Below are positions 17,646-25,973 of a DNA stretch of 64,000 bases, piece after piece. The notes under the pieces are model-generated. The model was not told the DNA's origin. It made no database searches and saw nothing but the letters and a program-made list of their open reading frames with translations. Each line of letters opens with the position of its first letter. Within the stretch, counting starts at the first letter, position 1. This DNA is from Chitinophaga arvensicola (GTDB taxonomy: Bacteria > Bacteroidota > Bacteroidia > Chitinophagales > Chitinophagaceae): contig NZ_FOJG01000001.1 in assembly GCF_900110835.1 (NCBI RefSeq), positions 2,511,499 to 2,575,498 of the forward strand, written 5' to 3'. The position numbers were made by a program, and so were the translations under genes.

Positions 17646-19979
17646 ATGAAAATAATATTCAAAATAACGAGAACAGAGCTGCGAAATCTATTTTATTCCC
17701 CGGTGGCATGGTTCTTAATAATAGTGTTCCTGATACAGTGTGCCATTTTTTATACCTATTCATTGGTACCGATGGCCAAATGGCAGGATATCATGATGAG
17801 TAATAACCCGAAATTTAAGCCAGGCGGTCCTTCGCTTACGGCGATTATTTTCCTGAGCCCTGGTAATGGTGTCATCGGAAACGTACTGCAAAATCTCTAC
17901 CTGTTCGTTCCCCTGCTCACAATGGGACTGATCAGCCGGGAAATCAATAATGGCTCCATCAAACTGCTCTATTCTTCGCCGGTTAAAATACGTCACATTG
18001 TGCTGGGGAAGTACCTGGCCATTATGATCTATAACCTTTTACTGGTAGGTATAGTAGGCATATTCATGGTATCGGCGGCCTTCAACATTGCTTCGGTAGA
18101 TTATGGATTGCTGTTATCAGCGGCGCTGGGCTTCTACCTGCTGGTATGTGCTTATACCGCTATCGGCCTGTTTATGTCGAGCCTCACTACGTACCAGGTG
18201 GTATCTGCTATCGGTACTTTTATTATCATTTTTGTACTGGGCCGTATTGGTGGCCTGTGGCAGAAATATGATTTTATCAGAGACCTGACTTATTTCCTTT
18301 CCATGGTGGGCCGCACCGGGAAACTGATGCGCGGACTGATCACGACTAAAGACGTGATTTATTTCCTCGTCATCGTTTATATTTTCCTGTCGTTTGCCAT
18401 GTTGAAACTCAGGAGTGGGCGCGAGTCGAGTCCCTGGTTTGTAAAAGCGGCTAAATACGTGGCAGTAATGGTATCGGCACTGGCTATCGGTTACATCGCT
18501 TCATTGCCGGCACTCACCGGCTACTGGGACACCACGGCGCGTAAAACAAATACCCTGCGCCCTGCCACACAGAAAATCCTGAAAGAGCTGGGCGACGATC
18601 CGCTGGAGGTAACACTCTATACCAATCTGCTGGGGCCTGTGGCAGCGAAAGGATTACCGGAAGCGCGTAACAGCTACCTGTCTACCGTTTGGGAGGGGTA
18701 TACCCGTTTCAAACCCGGTATTAAATTCAACTACGAGTATTATTACAGTGTAAAAAAGGGAGATAGTTCTATTTACAGAGGTTTCCCCGGAAAAACATTG
18801 AAACATATTGCCGGGCAGATGGCAGAAGGATATAACGCAGATATTTCGCTGTTTAAAACACCGGAAGAAATGCGCAAAACAGTGGACCTGGAACCGGAAA
18901 ACCTGCGCACCGTGATGCAGTTAAAATACAAAGGCCGCAGTGTTTTTGTGCGCACCTTTAACGATAACCAGTTCTGGCCGGAAGAAATGCATATGGCCGC
19001 TGCCTTTAAAAGGTTGCTGCAGGCAAAGTTACCCAAAGTCTATTTTATGACGGGCGACCTGGAACGCAACATTTACAAAGGAGGCGAACGTGAATTTGAA
19101 TTACACGCTACCTCAAAATTATCACGTTATTCATTGGTAAACCTTGGATTTGATGCAGATACTATTTCCTTGAATACACAGGATATTCCGGCAGATATTA
19201 CGGCCCTCGTACTGGCAGATCCGAAAACGGAATTAAGCGCGGTGAGCATCGGGAAGCTGGAGCAGTATATTGCTAATGGCGGCAACCTGTTTATTCTCGG
19301 TGAACCCGGTAAACAACAGATGCTGAATCCTTTGCTCGCTAAATTAGGAGTGCAGTTAATGCCCGGCAACCTGGTACAGCCATCTACCTATGAAATGCCG
19401 CATATGCTTACGCCTTATCTGACACCAGCCAGTGCATATCTTTCGGAAGATCCGCACCTGATGGGACTAAGGGAAAGCATGCAGGAAAAGGATTATGACA
19501 CACTGACCGTACAGGTACCAGGCGCCACTGGTATTTCTGTTGACAACAACGCGCCATTTACCGTAAAGCCCCTGCTATCGACCGTAGCAGAAAAGAGTTG
19601 GTTGAAGATGGGACCATTGGTAGTAGATTCTGCCCAGGTAGTATTTACCCCGCAGGATGGAGATATAAGGGCTGCTTCCCCGGTGGCCGTTCAGTTAACC
19701 AGGGCGGTGAATAATAAGGAGCAGCGCATTATTGTGTGCAGTGATGCTGATTTTATGTCCAACATGCGCAATGGCGGCGGCTTTATGGGAACGGCCATTT
19801 ATAGCTGGCTGGATTATAATGTGTTCCCGATCTACGATCAGAACACCCGGGCAAAGGATACCAAATTAAACATCAGCGCCGCAATGGCCAATGTATTGAT
19901 TGCGGTATATGTGTGGATACTGCCAGCACTGGTGTTAATTACAGGCATGGTGTTACTGTTAAGGCGCAAGAGAAAATAA
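17646..19979 (+). CDS. Fused GldF-GldG-like ABC transporter membrane subunit
   Basis: This 777-aa protein joins two parts. Residues 1 to about 255 are an ABC-2-type permease (GldF-like) with around six membrane helices, for example FYSPVAWFLIIVFLIQCAIF. A further helix near 270-290 leads into the second part, a large periplasmic region of the GldG type (roughly 290-740; REFELHATSKLSRYSLVNLG, ALVLADPKTELS, GGNLFILGEPGK). A final membrane helix precedes a basic tail, LLRRKRK. In Flavobacterium gldF and gldG are separate genes. No stop or frameshift is visible at the junction. It sits between the ATPase gene and the MutS-like pair in one apparent operon. Confidence 0.85.
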   Translation: MKIIFKITRTELRNLFYSPVAWFLIIVFLIQCAIFYTYSLVPMAKWQDIMMSNNPKFKPGGPSLTAIIFLSPGNGVIGNVLQNLYLFVPLLTMGLISREINNGSIKLLYSSPVKIRHIVLGKYLAIMIYNLLLVGIVGIFMVSAAFNIASVDYGLLLSAALGFYLLVCAYTAIGLFMSSLTTYQVVSAIGTFIIIFVLGRIGGLWQKYDFIRDLTYFLSMVGRTGKLMRGLITTKDVIYFLVIVYIFLSFAMLKLRSGRESSPWFVKAAKYVAVMVSALAIGYIASLPALTGYWDTTARKTNTLRPATQKILKELGDDPLEVTLYTNLLGPVAAKGLPEARNSYLSTVWEGYTRFKPGIKFNYEYYYSVKKGDSSIYRGFPGKTLKHIAGQMAEGYNADISLFKTPEEMRKTVDLEPENLRTVMQLKYKGRSVFVRTFNDNQFWPEEMHMAAAFKRLLQAKLPKVYFMTGDLERNIYKGGEREFELHATSKLSRYSLVNLGFDADTISLNTQDIPADITALVLADPKTELSAVSIGKLEQYIANGGNLFILGEPGKQQMLNPLLAKLGVQLMPGNLVQPSTYEMPHMLTPYLTPASAYLSEDPHLMGLRESMQEKDYDTLTVQVPGATGISVDNNAPFTVKPLLSTVAEKSWLKMGPLVVDSAQVVFTPQDGDIRAASPVAVQLTRAVNNKEQRIIVCSDADFMSNMRNGGGFMGTAIYSWLDYNVFPIYDQNTRAKDTKLNISAAMANVLIAVYVWILPALVLITGMVLLLRRKRK

Positions 19980-20000
19980 CTGTTACGTAAAAAAACGATC

Positions 20001-21311
20001 ATGAACTTAGGTATAGATGAGCAGACAACAGATGATCTCCGGATATTCGGTAAACGTAACGAAGGAGGGATCTACGACCTGTACAACCGCACGTATACAA
20101 GGGGAGGAGAGGCCATGCTGAAAACTCTTTTCCAGCGACCTTTGTCGGACCGGGAAGAGATTAACCGCAGAAGCAGCATCATTAAGCATTTTGCTGCCCT
20201 GTCGATGGCGTTTCCTTTTGAGGCCGCACTTTTTGACATGGCCGAAAAATACCTGGTAAATGCAGAAGAGCAGGCCAGAAATCCTTCACAACCGGGTAGT
20301 CTGGGAGAAAAGGATATTCAGAATGGGGTTACTGCGGTGATAACGCTCCTGCAACAGATGAAGGTGTTTACCGAAACACCGGGAATTATACAGATGGCTG
20401 CCTACGAAAAAGAGCGGAAGGCGATTACCTCAATAATAGCGGATCCTGCTTTTGCACCTGCGCTGAGGGAAAGCCTGAAAGGGAAACTGTCCTACACAGC
20501 GGTAGCCGCATACGACGTGCTTTTCCGGCTACGGGAATATGCCACTATAAAACAATTACTGGAACAGATTTATTACCTGGATGTATACCTGTCGGTCGCT
20601 AAAATAGCAGTGGAAAAGAAATTCATTTTCCCGAAGGCGCTTGAAAAAGGACGGGGGATCTTAAAACTGCAAGGCGTTTATTATCCCGAACTGGTCAATC
20701 CGGTAGGCAATGACGTTTTAATGGACACCCATAAAAACCTGATCTTCCTGACCGGTGCAAACATGGCGGGAAAGTCGACCTTCCTGCGATCGGTGAGTAC
20801 AGCGGTATATGTAGCGCATGTGGGTTTCCCGGTGGCCGCCACCTCCATGGAATTTTCCGTGCTGGATGGTATTTACACTACCATCAACCTGCCCGATAAT
20901 CTTGGTATTGGCGCCAGTCACTTTTATAATGAGGTATTGCGGGTAAAGAAAATGGCGATAGAACTGAACCAGGGTAAATCCCTGTTCATCGTATTTGATG
21001 AGTTGTTTCGCGGTACCAATGTAAAGGATGCCCATGAAGCAACCGTGGAAGTAACGACTGCCTTCGCCAAAAAGAACAACAGCCTGTTTATTATTTCTTC
21101 CCATATCGTGGAAGCCGGCGAGGAATTGAAGCGGGAAGCGACTATTGGCTTCCAGTATCTTCCTACACATATGAATGGTCATCAGCCGGTATATACCTAT
21201 ACATTGGAAGAAGGTATTACAGACGACCGGCACGGGATGATCATTATCCGGAATGAAGGCATCCTGGAGACATTGAAAAAGGGACGAAACAAAAAGGTTC
21301 ACCAGGTATAA
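20001..21311 (+). CDS. MutS-family ATPase without mismatch-recognition domain (copy 1)
   Basis: This 436-aa protein contains the helical lever/clamp region (about residues 1-200) and the C-terminal ABC-like ATPase of MutS. Walker A TGANMAGKS is at residues 251-259, with the Walker B region LFIVFDELFRGTN and a switch ISSHIVE. The N-terminal mismatch-binding and connector domains of true MutS (about 850 aa) are absent, so classic mismatch repair is unlikely. Its role is unknown. It lies 21 bp after the GldFG fusion and 12 bp before a second copy. The N-terminus (GIDEQTTDDLRIFGKRNEGGIYDLYN) resembles that of the neighbour. Confidence 0.85.
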   Translation: MNLGIDEQTTDDLRIFGKRNEGGIYDLYNRTYTRGGEAMLKTLFQRPLSDREEINRRSSIIKHFAALSMAFPFEAALFDMAEKYLVNAEEQARNPSQPGSLGEKDIQNGVTAVITLLQQMKVFTETPGIIQMAAYEKERKAITSIIADPAFAPALRESLKGKLSYTAVAAYDVLFRLREYATIKQLLEQIYYLDVYLSVAKIAVEKKFIFPKALEKGRGILKLQGVYYPELVNPVGNDVLMDTHKNLIFLTGANMAGKSTFLRSVSTAVYVAHVGFPVAATSMEFSVLDGIYTTINLPDNLGIGASHFYNEVLRVKKMAIELNQGKSLFIVFDELFRGTNVKDAHEATVEVTTAFAKKNNSLFIISSHIVEAGEELKREATIGFQYLPTHMNGHQPVYTYTLEEGITDDRHGMIIIRNEGILETLKKGRNKKVHQV

Positions 21312-21323
21312 ATAGATCTCTTC

Positions 21324-22640
21324 ATGAGTTTTAATATAGATAAACAGACGTTGGATGAGTTGAACCTGTTGGGTAAATTCCGGCATGGCTCCGTGTATGC
21401 GTTGTTCAACAAAGTAAAAACCAGCGGTGGGGAACGGCTGCTGAACGGGATGTTCAATAACCCGCTGACAGATGCCGCTGCGATCAATGCACGCAGCAAA
21501 GTATTCCGCTTTTTCCAGGACGCAAAACTGGTGTTCCCGTTTGATGTGCAGCAGATAGACCTGATGCGTGACTATCTTGATACTGGTACTTCCGGGAACC
21601 AGGTAATCGCACTGGCGGATATCGTGGTAAAGAAGCTGTTGGCAGATATTACCCGGGATGAACGCTACAAAAAGAAAATCCAGGGCCTGCAGGCAACGAT
21701 TGTTACTTTGAACAAGTGTTATACGTTTGTGGAGCATACTTTGCAACAAGACAGTCCCTACGCTGCACGCCTTAAAGCTGCCAAAGAAATCCTGGGTGAT
21801 AAACGACTGGAGAAGCTGCGGAATATAGATATCTACAAAGCGCTGCCGGTTAAAACGCTGGCGTTTTATGATTACCTGCTCAAGCACGAACTGCGGGAGG
21901 AAATGGAACAAATTTCGACCTTTATCAGTGAGCTGGATGTGAATATCGCAGTAGGACATGTGGCACAAACCAAAGGGTTTAGTTATGCCAAAGCGCATCC
22001 GCAGGCCGCCAATATTTTAACTGCTGCCGGTTTGCGTCATCCCTGTATCGATGGTGCAGTAGGCAATGCCATATCACTGGACCATCAACAAAACCTGTTG
22101 TTTTTAACAGGGGCAAACATGGCCGGAAAGTCGACCTTAATGAAATCGGTGGGAATAGGCATGTACCTGGCACACATGGGATTCCCCGTGGCGGCTTCGG
22201 AGATGGAGTTTTCCATCAGGGACGGTATCTATTCTTCCATTAATGTATCGGATAATATCCACCTGGGATACAGCCATTTTTATGCAGAAGTGGTGAGAGT
22301 AAAACAGGCGGCAGAAGCTACCGCCAGTGGTCAGAAACTGTTGCTCATGTTTGATGAGCTGTTCAAGGGTACCAATGTAAAAGATGCATATGATGGTACG
22401 CTGGCGGTAACAGAGGCTTTCGCGGAGTATAACGACAGCCTGTTTATTGTATCCACCCATATTATTGAAGTGGGCGAAGCATTGAAGCGCTGTGAGAATG
22501 TACAATTTGTATACATGCCAACGATCATGGAGGGTACACACCCGCGCTATACTTACCAGCTGAAACAAGGCATTACAGAAGACCGGCAAGGTATGATGAT
22601 CATCAGGAATGAAGGAATACTGGAATTACTGAGAAATTAA
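21324..22640 (+). CDS. MutS-family ATPase without mismatch-recognition domain (copy 2)
   Basis: This 438-aa paralogue of the preceding gene has the same two-part layout. Walker A TGANMAGKS is at residues 262-270, followed by LLMFDELFKGTNVKDAYDGT and VSTHIIEVGEALK, and it ends in GMMIIRNEGILELL like copy 1. MutS family ATPases usually work as dimers, and two adjacent diverged copies suggest an obligate heterodimer, as with eukaryotic MSH pairs; this is inference. It closes the apparent operon that starts with the GldA-like gene, and a strong terminator follows. Confidence 0.85.
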   Translation: MSFNIDKQTLDELNLLGKFRHGSVYALFNKVKTSGGERLLNGMFNNPLTDAAAINARSKVFRFFQDAKLVFPFDVQQIDLMRDYLDTGTSGNQVIALADIVVKKLLADITRDERYKKKIQGLQATIVTLNKCYTFVEHTLQQDSPYAARLKAAKEILGDKRLEKLRNIDIYKALPVKTLAFYDYLLKHELREEMEQISTFISELDVNIAVGHVAQTKGFSYAKAHPQAANILTAAGLRHPCIDGAVGNAISLDHQQNLLFLTGANMAGKSTLMKSVGIGMYLAHMGFPVAASEMEFSIRDGIYSSINVSDNIHLGYSHFYAEVVRVKQAAEATASGQKLLLMFDELFKGTNVKDAYDGTLAVTEAFAEYNDSLFIVSTHIIEVGEALKRCENVQFVYMPTIMEGTHPRYTYQLKQGITEDRQGMMIIRNEGILELLRN

Positions 22641-22664
22641 CGCACCCATATCGTTGATAAAGTC

Positions 22665-22704
22665 AAAGCGGCTGCCTCCATTATTTTGGAGGCAGCCGCT
22701 TTTT
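22665..22704 (+). terminator. Rho-independent terminator after the MutS-like pair
   Basis: A 16-bp stem, AAAGCGGCTGCCTCCA paired with its complement around a short loop, ends in a T run (TTTTT). The flanking A run means it could also work in the reverse direction. Confidence 0.9.
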
Positions 22705-22835
22705 GTGGTGATCAGGCGACAAGAAAAGAAGGACGCGATTTCCAGTTGTGGGAAGAATTTGTATTTTAGTATTCCTTAATCAAAATCTGGTGTGAAATAA
22801 TCCTTAACCTTTCATGCTGCAACATTAATTCAAAT

Positions 22836-23456
22836 ATGAAAACACGTAACCTTCTCGCCCCAATGGTCCTGTTGTCAGGGCTTCTCCTTGTTATGTTCAT
22901 GCTTTCCTGTGGTAAAGACGGCGCCGTTGGCCCTGCCGGTGCTAACGGCACCAATGGCACCAATGGCGCTGCCGGTCCTGCTGGTCCTGCTGGCCCCGCC
23001 GGTCCCAAAGGTGATTCCGGCGCCACCGGCACCGGTTCTGTGATCTATTCCGCATGGCTGGATGTGGCATTTAAGCCGGATACCGTACATCTTGGAAATG
23101 GTAAAATTGATACGATAGGCTTCTATGCCATTATTAACGCACCTAAACTCACCCTGGCGTTGTTGAATAGCGCAGATGTAAAAGTATACGTTAACTCCAG
23201 CGATGCCAGTGATCCTGTTATTCGTGTGCTGCCTTATTCCGGCAGTTCCGGTCTTCATATCGATATGGTGGCTTATACGCAGCAGATTGAGTTGTATGCC
23301 AATGCAGATGTGGGCACTATTGTAGGTAACGGTGGTAAGAAATATCAGCAATACCGCTACATGATCGTGCCCGGTAACTCCCAGGCAAGATCGGCTGCAC
23401 TTGTAAACTGGTCCGACTATGCCTCCGTAAAAGCTTATCTCGGATTAAAAGATTAA
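22836..23456 (+). CDS. Lipoprotein with collagen-like Gly-X-Y repeats
   Basis: This 206-aa exported lipoprotein has its lipobox Cys at residue 25 (FMLSCGKDG). Residues 26-67 are about 14 unbroken Gly-X-Y triplets rich in GPA, GTN and GAA, ending near GPKGDSGATG. This is a bacterial collagen-like stalk that could trimerise. The remaining 140 residues are a beta-rich globular domain I do not recognise. It is probably anchored to a membrane with the stalk projecting the head. The DNA over the repeat is GC-rich and repetitive, so copy number could vary by slippage. It is monocistronic between two terminators. Confidence 0.8.
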   Translation: MKTRNLLAPMVLLSGLLLVMFMLSCGKDGAVGPAGANGTNGTNGAAGPAGPAGPAGPKGDSGATGTGSVIYSAWLDVAFKPDTVHLGNGKIDTIGFYAIINAPKLTLALLNSADVKVYVNSSDASDPVIRVLPYSGSSGLHIDMVAYTQQIELYANADVGTIVGNGGKKYQQYRYMIVPGNSQARSAALVNWSDYASVKAYLGLKD

Positions 23457-23501
23457 AAAGAAGCAGCTGCCTCGTCATTAAATGAGGCAGCTGCTTCTTT
23501 T
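23456..23501 (+). terminator. Rho-independent terminator after the collagen-like gene
   Basis: An 18-bp near-perfect stem (AAAAGAAGCAGCTGCCTC and its complement) has a 10-base loop. It ends in TTTT and begins at the stop codon. Confidence 0.9.
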
Positions 23502-23588
23502 AGTGCGATATTTGTGCAGTCTGGATAAGTTTGGAGTTGAATTTACCAGGTATTGAAAGGCGCACTATAAAATTTATTAAATAAAACG

Positions 23589-24380
23589 ATGACCATAGCA
23601 ATCACCCTCTTTCTGCATATACTTTCTGCCGTTTATCCACATCATACTGAGAAAATCAACGTCGCCCCCCGCGCAGACACCATCCCGGCGGGTGCTGCAA
23701 AACTTATAAAGAGCTACCCGGATGTTGTAGCCGGTTTTGCGGATAATCACCTGCTTTTTAAAGATCATAGCCGGTTATTGTGGAACGATGGCATTAGCAA
23801 CAAATCGCCGGAGGAACTCCTGGCTAATCCGGATCTGGAAGATATGTTTTTACAGGTTTACCCGAAGGGCACCTTGCCATCGCCGCCCGCAAAGAACGCC
23901 GATCCCGGCAGAACCAGGAACGAACCGTTTTTCACAAAGATGTACGGCGCTTCTGCTGCGGAGGTGAGAAAAAATCTTACCAGCATTACCTGGTGCCCCG
24001 ATTTGGTTGGCCAGCAAATCATGGTCACAAAAGTCAATGGCGTTGATAAGCAGCTGATGCAGATTTCAAAAGAACTGGATAAGCATCCGGAGTGGAAAGA
24101 CTATCTGCGCAATATAGGCGGAACATTTGCCTGGCGTGATATCAATGGTACCAACAGGCATAGCATGCACAGTTTTGGTATGACGATCGACATCAACACG
24201 AAGTATACAGATTACTGGCAATGGTCCTGCCGGTGTACAAATGAGCAGGCGCGGGTAGTTTATAAAAACAGGATTCCCCAGGGAATCGTCGATATTTTTG
24301 AGAAGTATGGATTTATATGGGGCGGCAAATGGTATCATTTTGATACTATGCATTTTGAATACCGGCCGGAATTACTGTAA
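23589..24380 (+). CDS. M15-family metallopeptidase (peptidoglycan peptidase-like), exported
   Basis: This 263-aa protein has an N-terminal export signal (MTIAITLFLHILSAVYP). The M15 zinc site is complete: SMHSFGMTID gives His194 and Asp201, and DTMHFEYRPEL gives the third ligand His255, with Asp252 as a likely catalytic residue. The family includes D-Ala-D-Ala carboxypeptidases and L-Ala-D-Glu endopeptidases that trim peptidoglycan cross-links. Here the substrate is inferred to be cell-wall peptide. The roughly 130-residue N-terminal part (SPEELLANPDLEDMF) is family-specific. It stands alone between terminator-bounded genes. Confidence 0.85.
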   Translation: MTIAITLFLHILSAVYPHHTEKINVAPRADTIPAGAAKLIKSYPDVVAGFADNHLLFKDHSRLLWNDGISNKSPEELLANPDLEDMFLQVYPKGTLPSPPAKNADPGRTRNEPFFTKMYGASAAEVRKNLTSITWCPDLVGQQIMVTKVNGVDKQLMQISKELDKHPEWKDYLRNIGGTFAWRDINGTNRHSMHSFGMTIDINTKYTDYWQWSCRCTNEQARVVYKNRIPQGIVDIFEKYGFIWGGKWYHFDTMHFEYRPELL

Positions 24381-24400
24381 ATTTTTGGAATGGAAGATAA

Positions 24401-24427
24401 TTGGCCCTGCATCAATGGTTATCTTTA
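24401..24427 (+). promoter_or_regulatory. Possible promoter (TTG-N16-TATCTTTA) for the 24451 lipoprotein gene
   Basis: TTG at 24401-24403 and TATCTTTA at 24420-24427 fit the Bacteroidota pattern TTG...TAnnTTTG except for the last base. The start codon is 23 bases further on. Confidence 0.35.
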
Positions 24428-24450
24428 GTAAAATTTAATCCCCTTCTGCA

Positions 24451-25080
24451 ATGAAACAACCATTTCTTTTCCGCATTTTCTCTGCTGCAGCATTTATTTG
24501 TACCACCCTGTCATTTACCTACTGCAACGGCACTTCGGGTAATACCCCGGATAAGGATAGTATCACATCAGCAAGTGCATCCGGAAATGAACCGGCACCG
24601 CAAAAATCAGCCTCCAAAGGCGCTTGCCGCATAGCCGCTAAAATCGGCGACCGGGTACTGGATCAACAGCTGCCACTGGATTGCAGCGCCGGCACACTCA
24701 CTGCCCAGCATATCGGAGAACAGATGCATATCCTGTATGATGGCGATGAAGGCCAGCCCAATGATGTAGATGGCTTTCAGATCAGGATCCACAAGTTTAA
24801 CGGACCAGGCACCTACGCCTTTACCAACAACGAAAATGCGATGGCCCTGATATCGGTGAGCGCTACCGAATCTTATCTTACCGGTCCGCTCAAAACAGAT
24901 GGCACCGTTACAATAGATGAATATAAACCCGGCCGTATCATTAAAGGTCATTTCTCCTTCTCTGTTGCTTCCAATGATCCTGTACAGAAAGTAGTACAGG
25001 TAAAAGAAGGTGTTTTTTCCGTGGAAACAGATGACGATGGATCCTGCTGCCAGGTACAGGAGGCTACCCCGCAACCGTAA
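24451..25080 (+). CDS. Putative lipoprotein of unknown function
   Basis: This 209-aa protein has a signal peptide and a probable lipobox Cys25 (SFTYCNG). A low-complexity Ser/Asn/Ala linker (to about residue 55) follows, and then a beta-rich domain. The pattern CRIAAKIGDRVL, GFQIRIHKFNGPGTYAF and GHFSFSV resembles small Bacteroidota lipoproteins that carry a single beta-sandwich ending in a GxFSF-like strand. A Cys-Cys pair lies near the end (GSCCQ). No enzyme motif is visible. The adjacent gene starts 71 bp further on and may be separate. Confidence 0.65.
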   Translation: MKQPFLFRIFSAAAFICTTLSFTYCNGTSGNTPDKDSITSASASGNEPAPQKSASKGACRIAAKIGDRVLDQQLPLDCSAGTLTAQHIGEQMHILYDGDEGQPNDVDGFQIRIHKFNGPGTYAFTNNENAMALISVSATESYLTGPLKTDGTVTIDEYKPGRIIKGHFSFSVASNDPVQKVVQVKEGVFSVETDDDGSCCQVQEATPQP

Positions 25081-25151
25081 AGAGGAAATAATAAGGGCGC
25101 TGCTGCTTTGGGTAGTAGCCGGCTTTACAATGTTAAACCAGTGCAAACGTT

Positions 25152-25670
25152 ATGATAAAATCCTTATTGCTCTCTTTATCCCTGCTATTATTTACAACGA
25201 TTACTTTAGCCCAGGACTTCCATGTCCCGGAAAATGTCAATCTGTATACGAAAGAGGATTATGCCAGGTATGAGAAAGACATCATTGCCGCAGCCGGATG
25301 GCTGGAATCTACCCCTGTTCTCAATAACGATAAAAAACGTGCTATGGTCAATCTTTTCGTGATGGACTGGATTATGGGTAGTCCAACAATTAATATCGAA
25401 ATGAGGGGCTTCGTATTGGAAGTTATGAAGAAGAATAGCCAGTTCCCGGTGGTATTTATGGCAGGTTACGCCAGGTATGTGCTGGAGAATAATTACGACA
25501 AAAGTGTCCTGAATGGATATGTTGCAGGACTCAAAAGTATCACACATCTCTATAAGCTCAGAGACGGTATCAAAAGAGATAAAAAAATGGAGAAGCTCAT
25601 AGAAATAGAAGATACGGGTAAATTAAACGAGTGGGTACAGGAAAAGCTTGACAGGCGAAAGAAATCGTAA
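25152..25670 (+). CDS. Exported protein of unknown function
   Basis: This 172-aa protein has a clear Sec signal peptide (SLLLSLSLLLFTTITLAQ, cleavage near residue 21). The mature part is mostly helical and charged, with segments such as KDIIAAAGWLESTPVL, VFMAGYARYVLENNY and a basic end KLDRRKKS. I do not recognise a family and see no catalytic motif. The start ATG at 25152 gives the signal peptide directly. A longer open frame in another phase (25010-25273) was not accepted. Confidence 0.65.
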   Translation: MIKSLLLSLSLLLFTTITLAQDFHVPENVNLYTKEDYARYEKDIIAAAGWLESTPVLNNDKKRAMVNLFVMDWIMGSPTINIEMRGFVLEVMKKNSQFPVVFMAGYARYVLENNYDKSVLNGYVAGLKSITHLYKLRDGIKRDKKMEKLIEIEDTGKLNEWVQEKLDRRKKS

Positions 25671-25694
25671 TCCCCGATATAACTACAACGTAAT

Positions 25695-25743
25695 GGTATC
25701 CTGCTTTCAATTTCCCATCATCGGGTACTGGAAGCAGGATACC
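25695..25743 (+). terminator. Putative terminator hairpin
   Basis: GGTATCCTGCTTTC pairs with GGAAGCAGGATACC (one G-T pair) after the 25152 gene. There is no good T run, so function as a terminator is uncertain. Confidence 0.45.
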
Positions 25744-25973
25744 TAACTTTGCGTAACATCTACACACTTTATCACAAGGGTGATTACAGCTGTCTGAAAA
25801 AATTTATTCCGCCACAGGTGAGTGTTTTTTAAAAAAAGGAAGTACCCCCGGATGGTAAATTGCCATCCTTATATTAACTTAATAGCTGCAAACTATTCTA
25901 TCTGTAAACTGACCCCTTAAACGATGACTGCTACCCCAATAGTCAATTTCTTATCTGTAAATACAAAACTGTT
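25744..25973 (+). promoter_or_regulatory. Leader region of the hemocyanin-like operon
   Basis: This non-coding stretch holds a short hairpin (GGATGG...CCATCC, 25850-25868) and a 10-bp direct repeat TATCTGTAAA at 25899-25908 and 25952-25961. No exact TAnnTTTG promoter box is visible. The repeat could be an operator or part of a promoter read by another sigma factor. This is inference only. Confidence 0.3.

Noticed and set aside
20718..21998. Long open frame of 426 codons on the - strand across both MutS-like genes
   Set aside because: It lies wholly antisense to two well-supported genes, has no recognisable domain, and its residue pattern follows from the codon phase of the + strand.
22920..23040. 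GC-rich repeat as a CRISPR or satellite array
   Set aside because: It is in frame and encodes Gly-X-Y triplets, which fully explains the repetition.
25010..25273. 87-codon + frame overlapping two small genes
   Set aside because: It overlaps the signal-peptide-bearing gene at 25152 and the end of the preceding lipoprotein, and shows no protein-like features.
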